A DNA stretch of 64,000 nt. Origin: Flavobacteriia bacterium. Its GTDB lineage: Bacteria; Bacteroidota; Bacteroidia; Flavobacteriales_D; Crocinitomicaceae. Below are positions 35,080 through 45,201 of the stretch, piece after piece. The notes under the pieces were generated by a model. That model was given only the letters and a program-made list of their open reading frames with translations. It ran no database searches and was not told where the DNA came from. Location of the stretch: contig JAPLEV010000006.1 in the NCBI GenBank assembly GCA_026391005.1, positions 59,486 to 123,485 on the forward strand. The letters run 5' to 3'. Made by a program: the position numbers and the translations under genes. Every line of letters starts with the position of its first letter. The first letter of the stretch is position 1.

Positions 35080-36405
35080 ATGAAAAAGAACAAAAAAATA
35101 TTTGTCTTAGACACCTCTGTTTTATTGCACGATCATCAGGCGATTACACACTTTAAACATAATAATGTAGCCGTTCCTATAACTGTTTTAGAAGAATTAG
35201 ATAAGTTTAAATTAGGGAACGACACTAAAAACTTTTCAGCGCGTGAGGTAATCCGATTTATTGATAAACTTTCTGCCGGAGGCGGACTTCAAGAGTGGAT
35301 TTCTTTAGGAAGCAACCTAGGAGAATTCAAAATTGTCATGGAATACAATCCTAAAACAATCGATGCAGAAAAAATTTATTCTCAAGGTAAAAACGATCAC
35401 AAAATAATTAATTCGGCCTTATTTCTAAAAGAACAAGAGCCTAAAAATGAAGTTGTTTTGGTTACTAAAGATATTAATCTTCGCATTAAAGCAAAAGCCC
35501 TTGGCGTAATGGCAGAGGATTATGAAACAGGGAAAGTCGATGCAGATGACATTACCTCAACAAGTTCATCTACCATCGAGGGTGTCGACTCAGATGTTAT
35601 CCGTGAAGTTTTCACAAGAGGATGGATCGCAGAGAATGGTATATTAAAGGATAAAAAAATAAATAATGGTTATTATATTTTAAAAAATGGCAAATCATCA
35701 TCGCTAGCCTTTTACAATCAGCAAAACAACCAAATTGAGCGAATTGAGAAAGAATTTGTTTACGGAATAAAGCCGAAAAATGCAGAACAAGCTTTTGCTT
35801 TTCATGCATTATTAAATCCCCATATCAAATTGGTTGCTCTTCAAGGGGTGGCCGGGACGGGCAAGACACTATTGGCGCTTGCTGCAGCACTAGAACAGGA
35901 CAAATCATTCAATCAGATTATTCTTGCGCGACCAATCGTTCCGCTTTCAAATAAAGACATTGGCTTTTTACCCGGTGATGCTAACGATAAGATAAGTCCG
36001 TATATGGAGCCTTTGTGGGATAACTTAAAGTTTATTAAGTCTCAGTTTGGAGAAAACGAAAAGAAACACAAGGCAATTGTTGAGATGCAGGAATCCGGAA
36101 AAATAATTATCACGCCCTTGGCATTTATTCGTGGTAGAAGTTTGTCGAATATTATGTTTATTGTTGATGAGGCACAAAACCTTACGCCACATGAGGTAAA
36201 AACAATAATAACGAGAGCTGGTGAAAACACCAAAATAATTTTTACTGGTGATGTTCACCAAATTGATACTCCTTATTTAGATGAGAATAGTAATGGTTTG
36301 GCATACCTAATCGATAAATTGAAGGGGCAGAACTTATTTTCTCATGTTAAGTTGGAGAAGGGAGAACGGTCTGAATTAGCGAACTTAGCAAATGAATTAC
36401 TCTGA
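35080..36405 (+). CDS. PhoH-family protein with PIN domain (PhoH2-like)
   Basis: 441 residues. An N-terminal PIN RNase domain (about 1-140: KIFVLDTSVLLHDH, VPITVLEELDKFK, VTKDINLRIKAKALG) is fused to a PhoH ATPase domain with Walker A in LQGVAGTGKTLLALAAAL and Walker B in MFIVDEAQNLTPHEVKTI. PIN-PhoH proteins are sequence-dependent RNA helicase/ribonucleases in other bacteria. The PIN acidic residues appear intact. No antitoxin gene is linked here, as is usual for chromosomal Bacteroidota copies. Its 3' end overlaps the convergent ftsE gene by 9 bp. Confidence 0.93.
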   Translation: MKKNKKIFVLDTSVLLHDHQAITHFKHNNVAVPITVLEELDKFKLGNDTKNFSAREVIRFIDKLSAGGGLQEWISLGSNLGEFKIVMEYNPKTIDAEKIYSQGKNDHKIINSALFLKEQEPKNEVVLVTKDINLRIKAKALGVMAEDYETGKVDADDITSTSSSTIEGVDSDVIREVFTRGWIAENGILKDKKINNGYYILKNGKSSSLAFYNQQNNQIERIEKEFVYGIKPKNAEQAFAFHALLNPHIKLVALQGVAGTGKTLLALAAALEQDKSFNQIILARPIVPLSNKDIGFLPGDANDKISPYMEPLWDNLKFIKSQFGENEKKHKAIVEMQESGKIIITPLAFIRGRSLSNIMFIVDEAQNLTPHEVKTIITRAGENTKIIFTGDVHQIDTPYLDENSNGLAYLIDKLKGQNLFSHVKLEKGERSELANLANELL

Positions 36406-37068
36406 TTCTTTCAATTCGCCATTTTCTATTCTAATAATACGACTTTTGAACTTTTCAATTATGGAGACGTCATGACTCGCCATTAATATTGCCGTGTTTT
36501 CCTCTTTCGCCACAGCTAGCAATAAGTGCATTATCTCTTCTGATGTTTCCGCATCTAGATTTCCCGTGGGTTCATCTGCCAAAATTAATTGGGGCTTGTT
36601 TAATAAGGCCCTGGCAATAGCTACTCGTTGTTGCTCTCCACCGGAAAGCGCATTTGGATAGGCGGACGCCTTTTGCTCCACGCCAACGAGCTGTAAAACA
36701 CTTAATGCGCGATTATGAATTTTCTCCTTGTCTTTCCATCCCGTTGCACCTAAAACAAAATACATGTTTTGAATAACGGTCCGGTCCATTAGTAATTGAA
36801 AATCTTGAAATACTATACCTATTTTTCGACGTAAAAATGGCACTTCATTTTTTGTCACCCTTCTTAAATTGAAATCAACAACAACGCCCTCGCCTTTTGT
36901 TAGTGGGATTTCGGCATAAAGCGTTTTTAATAAACTGCTTTTTCCGCTACCCGTTTTTCCTACCAAATAAGCCACCTCCCCCTGATCCATGGAAAGCCAT
37001 ACATTATCTAAAACCAATTGGTTTTGTTGATAAACTTTTACATTGGATAGTGTAATAACTTTTGACAC
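36397..37068 (-). CDS. ftsE: Cell-division ATP-binding protein FtsE
   Basis: 223-residue ABC ATPase. Walker A is [15 protein letters not shown], the Q-loop is [13 protein letters not shown], the signature is [17 protein letters not shown], Walker B is [12 protein letters not shown], and the switch His is in MASHD. The DFQLL and length fit FtsE, which with FtsX activates peptidoglycan hydrolases at the division site. FtsX is not adjacent in this window. The start is a GTG at 37068. It is divergent from the TPR gene with a 137-bp spacer. Confidence 0.9.
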   Translation of the reverse strand: MSKVITLSNVKVYQQNQLVLDNVWLSMDQGEVAYLVGKTGSGKSSLLKTLYAEIPLTKGEGVVVDFNLRRVTKNEVPFLRRKIGIVFQDFQLLMDRTVIQNMYFVLGATGWKDKEKIHNRALSVLQLVGVEQKASAYPNALSGGEQQRVAIARALLNKPQLILADEPTGNLDAETSEEIMHLLLAVAKEENTAILMASHDVSIIEKFKSRIIRIENGELKESE

Positions 37069-37191
37069 AAATAGTTTTTTTTACAAATATGGATATCATA
37101 AATGAATTAAAGCTGTATAAGGCTATTTTCTCTTAACACCTCAAAGTGTATAACTTTTATCCCCTGAATAGAGTCCCTTAAAATGACAATG

Positions 37192-37199
37192 TAACTTTG
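37192..37199 (+). promoter_or_regulatory. Candidate -7 promoter element for the TPR operon
   Basis: TAACTTTG ends only 6 bp before the ATG at 37206, so the transcript would be nearly leaderless. Confidence 0.5.
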
Positions 37200-37205
37200 C
37201 GCTTG

Positions 37206-40200
37206 ATGAAAATTGGAAAAAGATACCTCCTTTTATTTTTTCTGTGTTTTGAATTTCTTGCCATAGGACAAGAAACAAATAAATACGCTAGTTATTATTC
37301 TTTATATACTCACGCAGAAGAACTATTTGAAAAGGGACAATATGGTTCTGCAAGAGCAGAATTTCGTTCGTTTATTCAATCCGGCGTTTCTAAAGACGAT
37401 CCTTTTGTTGAAAAAGCATATTATTACGAGGGAATTGCGGCCTTAGAATTATTTAATGAAGATGCAATAGCCTTATTAGAAGCATACGCTGTTCGTTACC
37501 CAGAAAATATACATAATGCTAGTATTTCTTTTAAAATAGGAAATTATTTCTTTCAGAAAGAAGACTTTGAAAGTGCGGCACTTTGGTATAAAAAAACGCG
37601 TTTAGATGAACTTGAAAATGACCGCAAAGATGAGCTATTGTTTAAGCACGGTTATTCGGCTTATCAATTAAATGATCGTCTAACGGCACTTAACACGTTT
37701 AGGGATGTTAAAGATGGCAAAACTCAATATGCATCACCAAGCTTATACTTTTATTCTCATCTAAATTATTTAGCCGGGGCCCTGCAAGTGGCATTAGAAG
37801 GTTTTGAAAAACTTAAAACTAACGAAGCGTTCGCTGGAGTTGTTCCTTACTATATTATTCAAATTTACCATAAACAAGGGCTATTCCAAGATGTGGTAGA
37901 CTATGCTCCAACCGTGTTGGACTCAAGCTCACTCAGCGATGTTTCAGATGTATACCATTTGCTAGGCGATGCTCATTATAAACTCAACCAATTTAAAGAT
38001 GCGGCTAAATACTTAGAAATATATTACCAAAAAGCACAAACAACAAGAGAGGATGATTATCAAATTGCCTATTCTTTATTTCGTAATGAAGAATACGAAA
38101 GGGCAATTAAATTTTTTGATCGGGTAGCGAGAGTTGACGATACCCTTGGCCAAACTGCGATGTACCAAATTGGTGATTGCTACCAAAAATTAAACAAACT
38201 ACTGCCCGCTAGAAATGCTTTTTTTAGGGCGTCTGAAATGAAAACAATAGAAAAAATTCAAGAGGATGCTTTATATAACTTTGCTATTTTATCATTTAAA
38301 GTAGATATTAATCCTTATGATGAGTCTGTTAAGGCCTTCGAAAATTACTTAACTAAATTTCCGAAATCTAGCCGAAAAGATGATATTTATCAATGCCTTG
38401 TTAATGTTTACTCGAACACTAGTAATTATGCAAAAGCATTAGAATCATTGGATTTATTGCCCTCCAAAGACACTAAACTAAAATCTGTCTATCAAATCAT
38501 TGCCTATAATTACGGTGTAGAATTGTTTCAAAAAACACGCTATAACGACGCGATTAGTAGTTTTGGTTTAGTTTCAAAATATGCGGCAGATCCCCAATTA
38601 CTAGCGCTGGCGAAATATTGGCGAGCAGATGCTTATTTCCGTTTAGAAAAATATAGCGAAAGCATCGAAGAATACAAATTGTTTTTGGGGTCTCCGGCCT
38701 CTAATTCCCTTGATGAAAAAACGGACGCGTATTACAATTTAGGTTACGCGTATTGGAATAAAGAACAATTTAGTGATGCCCTAGACGCTTTGCAAATATA
38801 TCTTCAGGGGAACCCCAAAAATAAAGAAAAAAGGGTCGATGCTTGTCTTAAACTTGCTGATGGATACTATACAAGCAAACAAAATGCCTTGGCAATTAAA
38901 TACTATAAGGAAACAATTGATTTAAAATCTAACCTTTCGGATAGAGCAAGCTATTATTTAGCAAAAAGCTATGGATATAATGGGCAATTAGAATTAAAAA
39001 TAAACACTTTATTATCCTTAATAAACAATTACAAGGAGTCAAAATATATTATGAATAGTATCTATGAGGTGGCTAAGAGCTATAAGTCTAGATCCGAATA
39101 CGACCCGGCCTTGAATTATTTCAAGAAACATATCGCTGATTATCCAAATTCTGCCTTGTTAATCGATTGCCAATTAGAAATTGCAGATATTCAGTATAAA
39201 AAATGGAATTATGCACAAGCAGAGTTAGATTTTAAGCAAATACTTCTGGAACACGATAATAAACGAGACGTATGTGCAGCAGCCGTAAAAGGCTTAATGG
39301 ATGTTTATGTTGCACAAAAAAATCCTGAAAAAGCAGCCGATTTAGTAGATAAATATCCGTGTGCTAACGTTTCCCCAGATGAAAAAGAAAATCTTTTTTA
39401 TAATCCCGCGCTACAAAGCTATATAGACAGTAATTACTTAGCTGCAATTCCTCAGTTTGAATCCTATCTATCCCAATTTCCAAAAGGTAGGTATGCACCC
39501 GAAACCTACTATTTTCTTGGTAATTCTTATATAAAGACAAAAGACACAATAAAAGCTGTTTCAAATTATGAATTATACCTGGCTGGTGATAATAATAGCT
39601 ATTCTGAATTTGCAGCATTTCGAGTTGCTGATTTTTATTTTAATAAGAAAGATTATATAAATGGAATTAAATATTACAGTAAACTAGACCAGATTGCCAC
39701 TAAAGCAAATAATATGCTTGTCGCTAAAATCGGGCTTATGAGCTCTTATTTCTTCAATAATAACTACCCAGAGGCCGTCAGCTATGCAAAAATTATCCTT
39801 GACAACAAAAGTATTACCAGTAAAAGTCAGATTGATGCAGAATATGTGTGTGGTATAAGTTATTACAAATTAGACAATTATCAAGATGCGATAACCTCTT
39901 TCAATTGGTTAACTAAAAATACCAGTTCTTCTATTACAGCGGAATCTCGATATTACCTTGCGGAAATTTATTTCAAAAATAATACCCCTATTCTTGCAGA
40001 AAAGGAAATAAACTTAATCTTGAAAATGAAGCCCAGCTATAATTTTTGGATCGGAAAGTCTTTGATACTGAAAACAAAAATAGATATAAACAATGGGGAT
40101 TACGTTCAAGCTGAACAAGGCCTTAAATCTGTGCTTGATTTTTATCCCAAAAACTTAAATGACGGTGTTTTGGTAGAGGCCTCTGAACTTTGGGATGAAC

Positions 40201-40280
40201 TGATGCAACTTAAAAATCCTTCGAAAGTAATTATAGAAGAACCGGATAAAAAAATTGACATAAATCAAAATAACGAATGA
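37206..40280 (+). CDS. Large periplasmic TPR-repeat protein
   Basis: 1024 residues: a signal peptide (YLLLFFLCFEFLAIGQ) followed by tetratricopeptide-like repeats along almost the whole length. Clear copies include AEELFEKGQYGSARAEFRSF, AYFRLEKYSESIEEYKLFL, GYAYWNKEQFSDALDALQIYL and YYKLDNYQDAITSFNWL. There is no enzymatic domain. The stop overlaps the next gene's start (ATGA), which encodes an outer-membrane barrel, so the TPR array is probably a periplasmic scaffold or accessory for that barrel. The chosen ATG replaces a TTG nine bases upstream that lies in the promoter string. Confidence 0.9.
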   Translation: MKIGKRYLLLFFLCFEFLAIGQETNKYASYYSLYTHAEELFEKGQYGSARAEFRSFIQSGVSKDDPFVEKAYYYEGIAALELFNEDAIALLEAYAVRYPENIHNASISFKIGNYFFQKEDFESAALWYKKTRLDELENDRKDELLFKHGYSAYQLNDRLTALNTFRDVKDGKTQYASPSLYFYSHLNYLAGALQVALEGFEKLKTNEAFAGVVPYYIIQIYHKQGLFQDVVDYAPTVLDSSSLSDVSDVYHLLGDAHYKLNQFKDAAKYLEIYYQKAQTTREDDYQIAYSLFRNEEYERAIKFFDRVARVDDTLGQTAMYQIGDCYQKLNKLLPARNAFFRASEMKTIEKIQEDALYNFAILSFKVDINPYDESVKAFENYLTKFPKSSRKDDIYQCLVNVYSNTSNYAKALESLDLLPSKDTKLKSVYQIIAYNYGVELFQKTRYNDAISSFGLVSKYAADPQLLALAKYWRADAYFRLEKYSESIEEYKLFLGSPASNSLDEKTDAYYNLGYAYWNKEQFSDALDALQIYLQGNPKNKEKRVDACLKLADGYYTSKQNALAIKYYKETIDLKSNLSDRASYYLAKSYGYNGQLELKINTLLSLINNYKESKYIMNSIYEVAKSYKSRSEYDPALNYFKKHIADYPNSALLIDCQLEIADIQYKKWNYAQAELDFKQILLEHDNKRDVCAAAVKGLMDVYVAQKNPEKAADLVDKYPCANVSPDEKENLFYNPALQSYIDSNYLAAIPQFESYLSQFPKGRYAPETYYFLGNSYIKTKDTIKAVSNYELYLAGDNNSYSEFAAFRVADFYFNKKDYINGIKYYSKLDQIATKANNMLVAKIGLMSSYFFNNNYPEAVSYAKIILDNKSITSKSQIDAEYVCGISYYKLDNYQDAITSFNWLTKNTSSSITAESRYYLAEIYFKNNTPILAEKEINLILKMKPSYNFWIGKSLILKTKIDINNGDYVQAEQGLKSVLDFYPKNLNDGVLVEASELWDELMQLKNPSKVIIEEPDKKIDINQNNE

Positions 40281-41995
40281 AGCCACTCTTCTCATTTTTA
40301 TTAATTTTTAATCTGAGTTCCTTCTTTGCACAACCTGATGTTTTTGAAGCGGAAGGCTTAGGTAATAGAGAAATTGAACCTTCCTATCGGCTTGTGTCTA
40401 GTCCTAAGATAATTGATAGTATAAAGGTTTCTGCTGTAAAACAACAGCCGCTTTTACAGCTTTATAGCGACACAAAAATCCACTTGGACACCATTGAGGC
40501 CGCAACAATAGAAACCACTGAAAAAATTAAACAATTATATCCTTTTTATGCTAAGGTTGGTATCGGTTCTACCATTATGCCGCTTGGAGAGCTTTTTTTC
40601 AATTCAACACGATCCAGAAGTGCTCTGTACGGCGCCCATGTTAAACACTTAAGCTCTTTTGGCGATGTGAAAAATCGTGATAACATCAAATATGCTCCCG
40701 CTAGTTTTGATAAAACATCTGCATTGGTTTTTGGAAAATTCTCCAAAAATAATATCACTTTAGGGGGAAATTTGAATTATGAAAATTATGGTTATCATAA
40801 TTATGGAATCCAAGACGAAAACATTAATGCGGATTCAATAGGGCAGCGCATTAATCGTACAGGATTTGATTTAAACTTACTTGTTAATCAAGGAGATAGT
40901 GCTCGCTTAAATCTTGCTTTCGATATTGCATACAGAAATCTTACTTCTAAATCGCGTTTTTTAGATACCCTGGAAGACTGGAAGGCAAAAGAAAACTCAT
41001 TTCTTTTTAACACGCGCGGTTGGTTCAATAAAGGAACGGAATGCTTTTATGGAAACATTGGAATTAGATATAATGGTTATAAATATGGCATAGCAGACTC
41101 AGCAACAATCATAGACACTGGTATTGTCCTAAATAATACAATTATTGATCTCTATCCTGGAATTTCCTCTAAGCTACTCCAAAACAAATTAAACGTTGAT
41201 GTTGGTGTCGGCTTAAGTATTGATGTAAATACGGTTTCCCGCGCCTACATTTATCCGCGTGCCTCCATAAGTTATTCTTTATTAAATGATTTAATTATTC
41301 CATTTATTGGTATTCGTGGCGGCTTAAATCAAACCACTTTTGATGTAATAAACCGTGCCAACCCCTATGTATTAACAAACGTTTTGTTGGCCAACGAAAA
41401 TAAGCCATATGATCTTTTCTTTGGCGTTAGAGGAGGAATTACAAAGCAGATAACCTATGGAATCAATGCTAGTTTTGCACGTGTTAATAACAAGGCATTT
41501 TTTGTCACCGATACTTTTTATACAACGCTTGGTAACCAATTTTCTATTGTATACGACTCTCTGAATTTAACGACACTTGAGGGTTGTATTTCTTATCAAT
41601 TAAATGAAAAGCTTAAGATTGATGGTGTCGGGCGATTTTACAGCTATGAAATGATGAACGAAGCAAAGGCCTGGAACCTTCCCCAACTGCAATTTACCCT
41701 CCGTGGCAGTTATAATTTATATGATAAGTTTTTAATCCGAGCTGATTTAACATTGGAATCAGGAAGAATGGCTAAAGTCGTTGGTCCTGGAAATGGTGTG
41801 ATCTTTGAAAACAACCAATATTTTATGCCCTTGGGTTTTATTGCCGATGGGAATCTTGGGGTAGAATACAGATATAGCAAAAGAGTCTCTGCTTTTTTAC
41901 AAATTAACAATCTCGCCTCACAACGCTACAGTAGATGGCTTAACTATCCCGTGATGCCCATTCAAGTAATGGCAGGAATTACCGCAAGGTTTTAA
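40277..41995 (+). CDS. Outer-membrane beta-barrel protein (TonB-receptor-like barrel without plug)
   Basis: 572 residues. A signal peptide ends near SSFFAQ. A short N-terminal region of about 75 residues carries no recognisable TonB plug or carboxypeptidase-like domain. From about 80 onwards amphipathic strands repeat to the end (FYAKVGIGSTIMPLGELFF, ITLGGNLNYENYGYHNYGI, FLQINNLASQRYSRWLNYPVMPIQVMAGITARF), with the aromatic C-terminal residue of Bam substrates. The last strands resemble the end of TonB-dependent receptor barrels. Overlap with the TPR gene suggests one complex. The cargo is unknown. Confidence 0.75.
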   Translation: MKPLFSFLLIFNLSSFFAQPDVFEAEGLGNREIEPSYRLVSSPKIIDSIKVSAVKQQPLLQLYSDTKIHLDTIEAATIETTEKIKQLYPFYAKVGIGSTIMPLGELFFNSTRSRSALYGAHVKHLSSFGDVKNRDNIKYAPASFDKTSALVFGKFSKNNITLGGNLNYENYGYHNYGIQDENINADSIGQRINRTGFDLNLLVNQGDSARLNLAFDIAYRNLTSKSRFLDTLEDWKAKENSFLFNTRGWFNKGTECFYGNIGIRYNGYKYGIADSATIIDTGIVLNNTIIDLYPGISSKLLQNKLNVDVGVGLSIDVNTVSRAYIYPRASISYSLLNDLIIPFIGIRGGLNQTTFDVINRANPYVLTNVLLANENKPYDLFFGVRGGITKQITYGINASFARVNNKAFFVTDTFYTTLGNQFSIVYDSLNLTTLEGCISYQLNEKLKIDGVGRFYSYEMMNEAKAWNLPQLQFTLRGSYNLYDKFLIRADLTLESGRMAKVVGPGNGVIFENNQYFMPLGFIADGNLGVEYRYSKRVSAFLQINNLASQRYSRWLNYPVMPIQVMAGITARF

Positions 41996-42153
41996 CACTC
42001 TATTTCGAGTATATTCTTTTGACCACGGTTACAAATTTCATAGCAACTTCATTCTAATACTTGACCCTTTAAATCGAGGTGTCATTCGGTCTAAAACGCA
42101 CAATTTGATTAAAATAATAACAATTAATTAATTTTTTCCTAAATTATTCCCTT

Positions 42154-42161
42154 TACTTTTG
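42154..42161 (+). promoter_or_regulatory. Candidate -7 promoter element for the secreted amidase
   Basis: TACTTTTG (TAnnTTTG) lies 74 bp upstream of the ATG at 42236 in a 240-bp spacer. The rest of the spacer shows no gene or structured RNA. Confidence 0.45.
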
Positions 42162-42235
42162 TGGTCGAATAAATATCTTTTATACGTTTATGCATTAAAT
42201 CAAGTTAATACGTTTCATTTTAAACAATTAAACAT

Positions 42236-45196
42236 ATGCGATACATATTGATTTTATTATTTGGTGTTTATACCTCTATGTATACTTTTTCACAACAACA
42301 AAACGAGGCTTTTTTTAATGCGGCTTACCTTCAGTTATCAGAAGTTCCAAGGGGAACCCTAGAAGCCGTTTCCTTCACCAATACAAGAATGCTTGAAATC
42401 AAAAGTGAGGACGTAAACTCTTGCTCAGGTTTGCCTCTACCCTATGGCATAATGGGGGTTTTTGACGATGGAAAAAACTACTTTTTAGAAAACGGCAAGT
42501 TGATTGGTAAGCTAAGTGGTATTTCAATTCATCAACAAAAATCATCCGTAGAATTACAAATTTTATCTTATGGTCTTGCCTTAGATTCGGTGATGAAATT
42601 AACATTAAATAAAGGACTTAAAATTGAAGAACGATTAAGGATTGCCCTACTAGAACTCTCCGAGATTCCTAATTTAGGTGCGGTGAACGATTACGCTAGG
42701 AATTCCTTTGCAATCGAGGTGTTCAGACGATTAAACGAAGCCTCTTTCGCCACCCTTCATCATTTCGATGTGAAAAATTACGATCTCGAATCCTTATTTG
42801 GCAAAGCAAATTATTCGGTATTAACAGCCCAGAAAATAGAGGTAAAAAAAAACGCTGTTTTTTCAAAAAACGGTGTCGGGTATACGTCAATGATCAATAA
42901 ATCACAAGAATATGGTCCCGCTATTTGGACACCAACTCCATCGTGTAATTTTAGTAGTAGAAGTGGAACAGCAGTTTCAGCAATTACCATTCATACTGTT
43001 CAGGGCTCATACGCTGGGGCGATTTCGTGGGCTCAAAACTGCAATTCTGGTGTTTCCTACCATTATGTAATAAGAAGTTCGGACGGACAAGTAACACAAA
43101 TGGTGTTGGAAGGCTCAAAAGCCTGGCACGTTGGGTCAGAAAACCCTTATACAATAGGATACGAGCACGAAGGATATGTAAATAATCCCGTTTGGTACAC
43201 AAATGCCCTCTACCAAGCTTCTGCTAATTTATCTAAAGATATCATCCTTAGTGGTTATGGAATTAATGGTTTGCGAACCTATTATGGCGCTGCTTCATCG
43301 GGTTCCAATGTACTAGGAACTTGCGTCAAAATTAAGGGCCATCAACACTATCCGAATCAAACCCATACAGACCCAGGAATAAACTGGGACTGGGAAAAAT
43401 ATTATCGATTGATAAATTCAAGCCCAACGATCACTACAATTACGAATGCTAGTGGTAATTTTTATGATTCCGGGGGAAGCAATGGCAATTACGGTAATGA
43501 TGAGCGGAAGCTCTGGCTAATACAGCCCGTAAACGCAACCTCTGTAACCTTGTCTTTTACTGCCTTTTCAGTGCACAGCACGGACAAACTTTTCGTTTAC
43601 AACGGCTCTACCATCAACGCCCCGCTACTTGGTAGCTATACAGGAACGACTCTTCCGGCGGCACTAACAGGAACTAGTGGTTCATTGCTTGTAGAGTTTC
43701 GATCTGATTGTGGGTCCACTTCTAGTGGATGGGCCGCAGGGTATACATCCATTATTAATACCGTCGATAATACCCCTCCAACAAGCACAATAAGCAATGG
43801 ACCAACATGGCAAGTTGCTGATTTTCAGGCGCAAATAAATGATGTGGATGTGGGTAGCGGAGTGGAAAAAGGCTTTTATCTTGTTGCCGACAGAAATCCA
43901 GCTAACATCGGGTGGATGGCTAATGGTAGTTTTGGATTCGCACACGAAGATTTTCAAGATGTTAATGTGAATTGGACGCTGCAAACGGGATTATTTAGTA
44001 TTAATAATCAGGCATTTTTAATGAATGATGCTTCACAGAATAATGCTAACGCATACTTAAATGTTACGCAAAACAATAGCGCTCAATACCTATATGAATG
44101 GGAACAAAAAATAACATCCAGTAATTTAAATCAGCGGGCAGGAATGCACTTCTTTTGTTCTGATCCAACACTTCCGAACCGGGGAAATTCTTACTTCGTT
44201 TATTTAAGAGAAGAAACAGATAAAGTTCAACTTTATAAAGTAACGAATGATGTTTTTACCGTGGTAAACGAAGACCCTTTAGTAATTACACCTCAAGTTA
44301 ATTATGCAATCAAAACATGGTATAACCCAACAACTGGAATAATTAAAGTATATGTAAATAATCAGTTAATATCGCAATGGCAAGATGCAACTCCAATTAC
44401 TTCGGGTAACTCAATATCACTCCGAAGTGGTGCATGTACCGTTCAATTTGATAATATCAAAGTGTTTAAGTCAAGGGCTACAAATATCTCGGTAACTGTT
44501 GGAAATAACCAACAAATGCGCTTTCAAAGCAACGCAGCAATTACAACGGGTCTAATTCAATCAGAAGTAATCGATAACGATCAAAATTGGGGAAACACTG
44601 CCTCTAAACAATACCTAATTGATTGGACACCACCAGTAATTAGTTCTTGTAACGATGGCGCTGCATCAGACATTGATACGGTTTACACAAATACACTTTC
44701 GTGCAATTGGAATGCAACAGATATACACTCAAGTATTTCTAATTACAAATGGGCATTAGGAACCACTGCTGGAGGAACTAACATTATAACATGGACTAAT
44801 TGTGCGCTCAATACTGCTATTCAGCATCTATTAACGAACCCTATTTACGGTCAAACCTATTATTTCAGTATAAAGGCAGAAAATGGCGCATTATTGAATT
44901 CTCAATTGACTACCGATGGCCAAAAGTTGCTTCAAAATTCAAGTGCAGGTCAAATTGAAAACGAACTAGCGTCGCTTATCATATATCCTAATCCAAGCAG
45001 TGGTAATGGGTTTTGGATTGGTAATTTAATAAATCCAGCTGATGTTTCAATATATGATGCTGCAGGTAAATTAATCCATAGCACTACCGTAGAAAATAGC
45101 GGTTTTATTGAAACACCTCAGCTATCTATTGGCTATTATAACGTAGTTATTAGTAGTCGTAATCAATTAATTATTAAAAAGCTAGTTATTAATTAA
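42236..45196 (+). CDS. T9SS-exported N-acetylmuramoyl-L-alanine amidase (PGRP/Amidase_2)
   Basis: 986 residues. Signal peptide (about 1-20, TFSQ), an unknown N-terminal region (20-230), then an Amidase_2/PGRP domain (about 240-390). Expected zinc ligands by comparison with AmpD are His 253 (AITIHTVQG), His 369 (KGHQHYP) and Asp 379 (HTDPGINWDW), with Glu 310 (IGYEHEG) as catalytic acid. A CUB-like domain follows (about 400-500), then a laminin-G-like beta domain (about 550-750) and a type A T9SS sorting domain (SLIIYPNPSSGNGF, IYDAAGKLIHS, IKKLVIN). It would cleave the peptide from muramic acid at or outside the cell surface, as a digestive, antagonistic or remodelling enzyme. The stop lies 5 bp from the convergent dehydrogenase stop. 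Confidence 0.88.
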   Translation: MRYILILLFGVYTSMYTFSQQQNEAFFNAAYLQLSEVPRGTLEAVSFTNTRMLEIKSEDVNSCSGLPLPYGIMGVFDDGKNYFLENGKLIGKLSGISIHQQKSSVELQILSYGLALDSVMKLTLNKGLKIEERLRIALLELSEIPNLGAVNDYARNSFAIEVFRRLNEASFATLHHFDVKNYDLESLFGKANYSVLTAQKIEVKKNAVFSKNGVGYTSMINKSQEYGPAIWTPTPSCNFSSRSGTAVSAITIHTVQGSYAGAISWAQNCNSGVSYHYVIRSSDGQVTQMVLEGSKAWHVGSENPYTIGYEHEGYVNNPVWYTNALYQASANLSKDIILSGYGINGLRTYYGAASSGSNVLGTCVKIKGHQHYPNQTHTDPGINWDWEKYYRLINSSPTITTITNASGNFYDSGGSNGNYGNDERKLWLIQPVNATSVTLSFTAFSVHSTDKLFVYNGSTINAPLLGSYTGTTLPAALTGTSGSLLVEFRSDCGSTSSGWAAGYTSIINTVDNTPPTSTISNGPTWQVADFQAQINDVDVGSGVEKGFYLVADRNPANIGWMANGSFGFAHEDFQDVNVNWTLQTGLFSINNQAFLMNDASQNNANAYLNVTQNNSAQYLYEWEQKITSSNLNQRAGMHFFCSDPTLPNRGNSYFVYLREETDKVQLYKVTNDVFTVVNEDPLVITPQVNYAIKTWYNPTTGIIKVYVNNQLISQWQDATPITSGNSISLRSGACTVQFDNIKVFKSRATNISVTVGNNQQMRFQSNAAITTGLIQSEVIDNDQNWGNTASKQYLIDWTPPVISSCNDGAASDIDTVYTNTLSCNWNATDIHSSISNYKWALGTTAGGTNIITWTNCALNTAIQHLLTNPIYGQTYYFSIKAENGALLNSQLTTDGQKLLQNSSAGQIENELASLIIYPNPSSGNGFWIGNLINPADVSIYDAAGKLIHSTTVENSGFIETPQLSIGYYNVVISSRNQLIIKKLVIN

Positions 45197-45201
45197 GGGA
45201 T

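Noticed and set aside
35080..36405. PIN-PhoH gene as part of a toxin-antitoxin system
   Set aside because: No small antitoxin frame upstream; the neighbours are a TIGR01777 gene and convergent ftsE.
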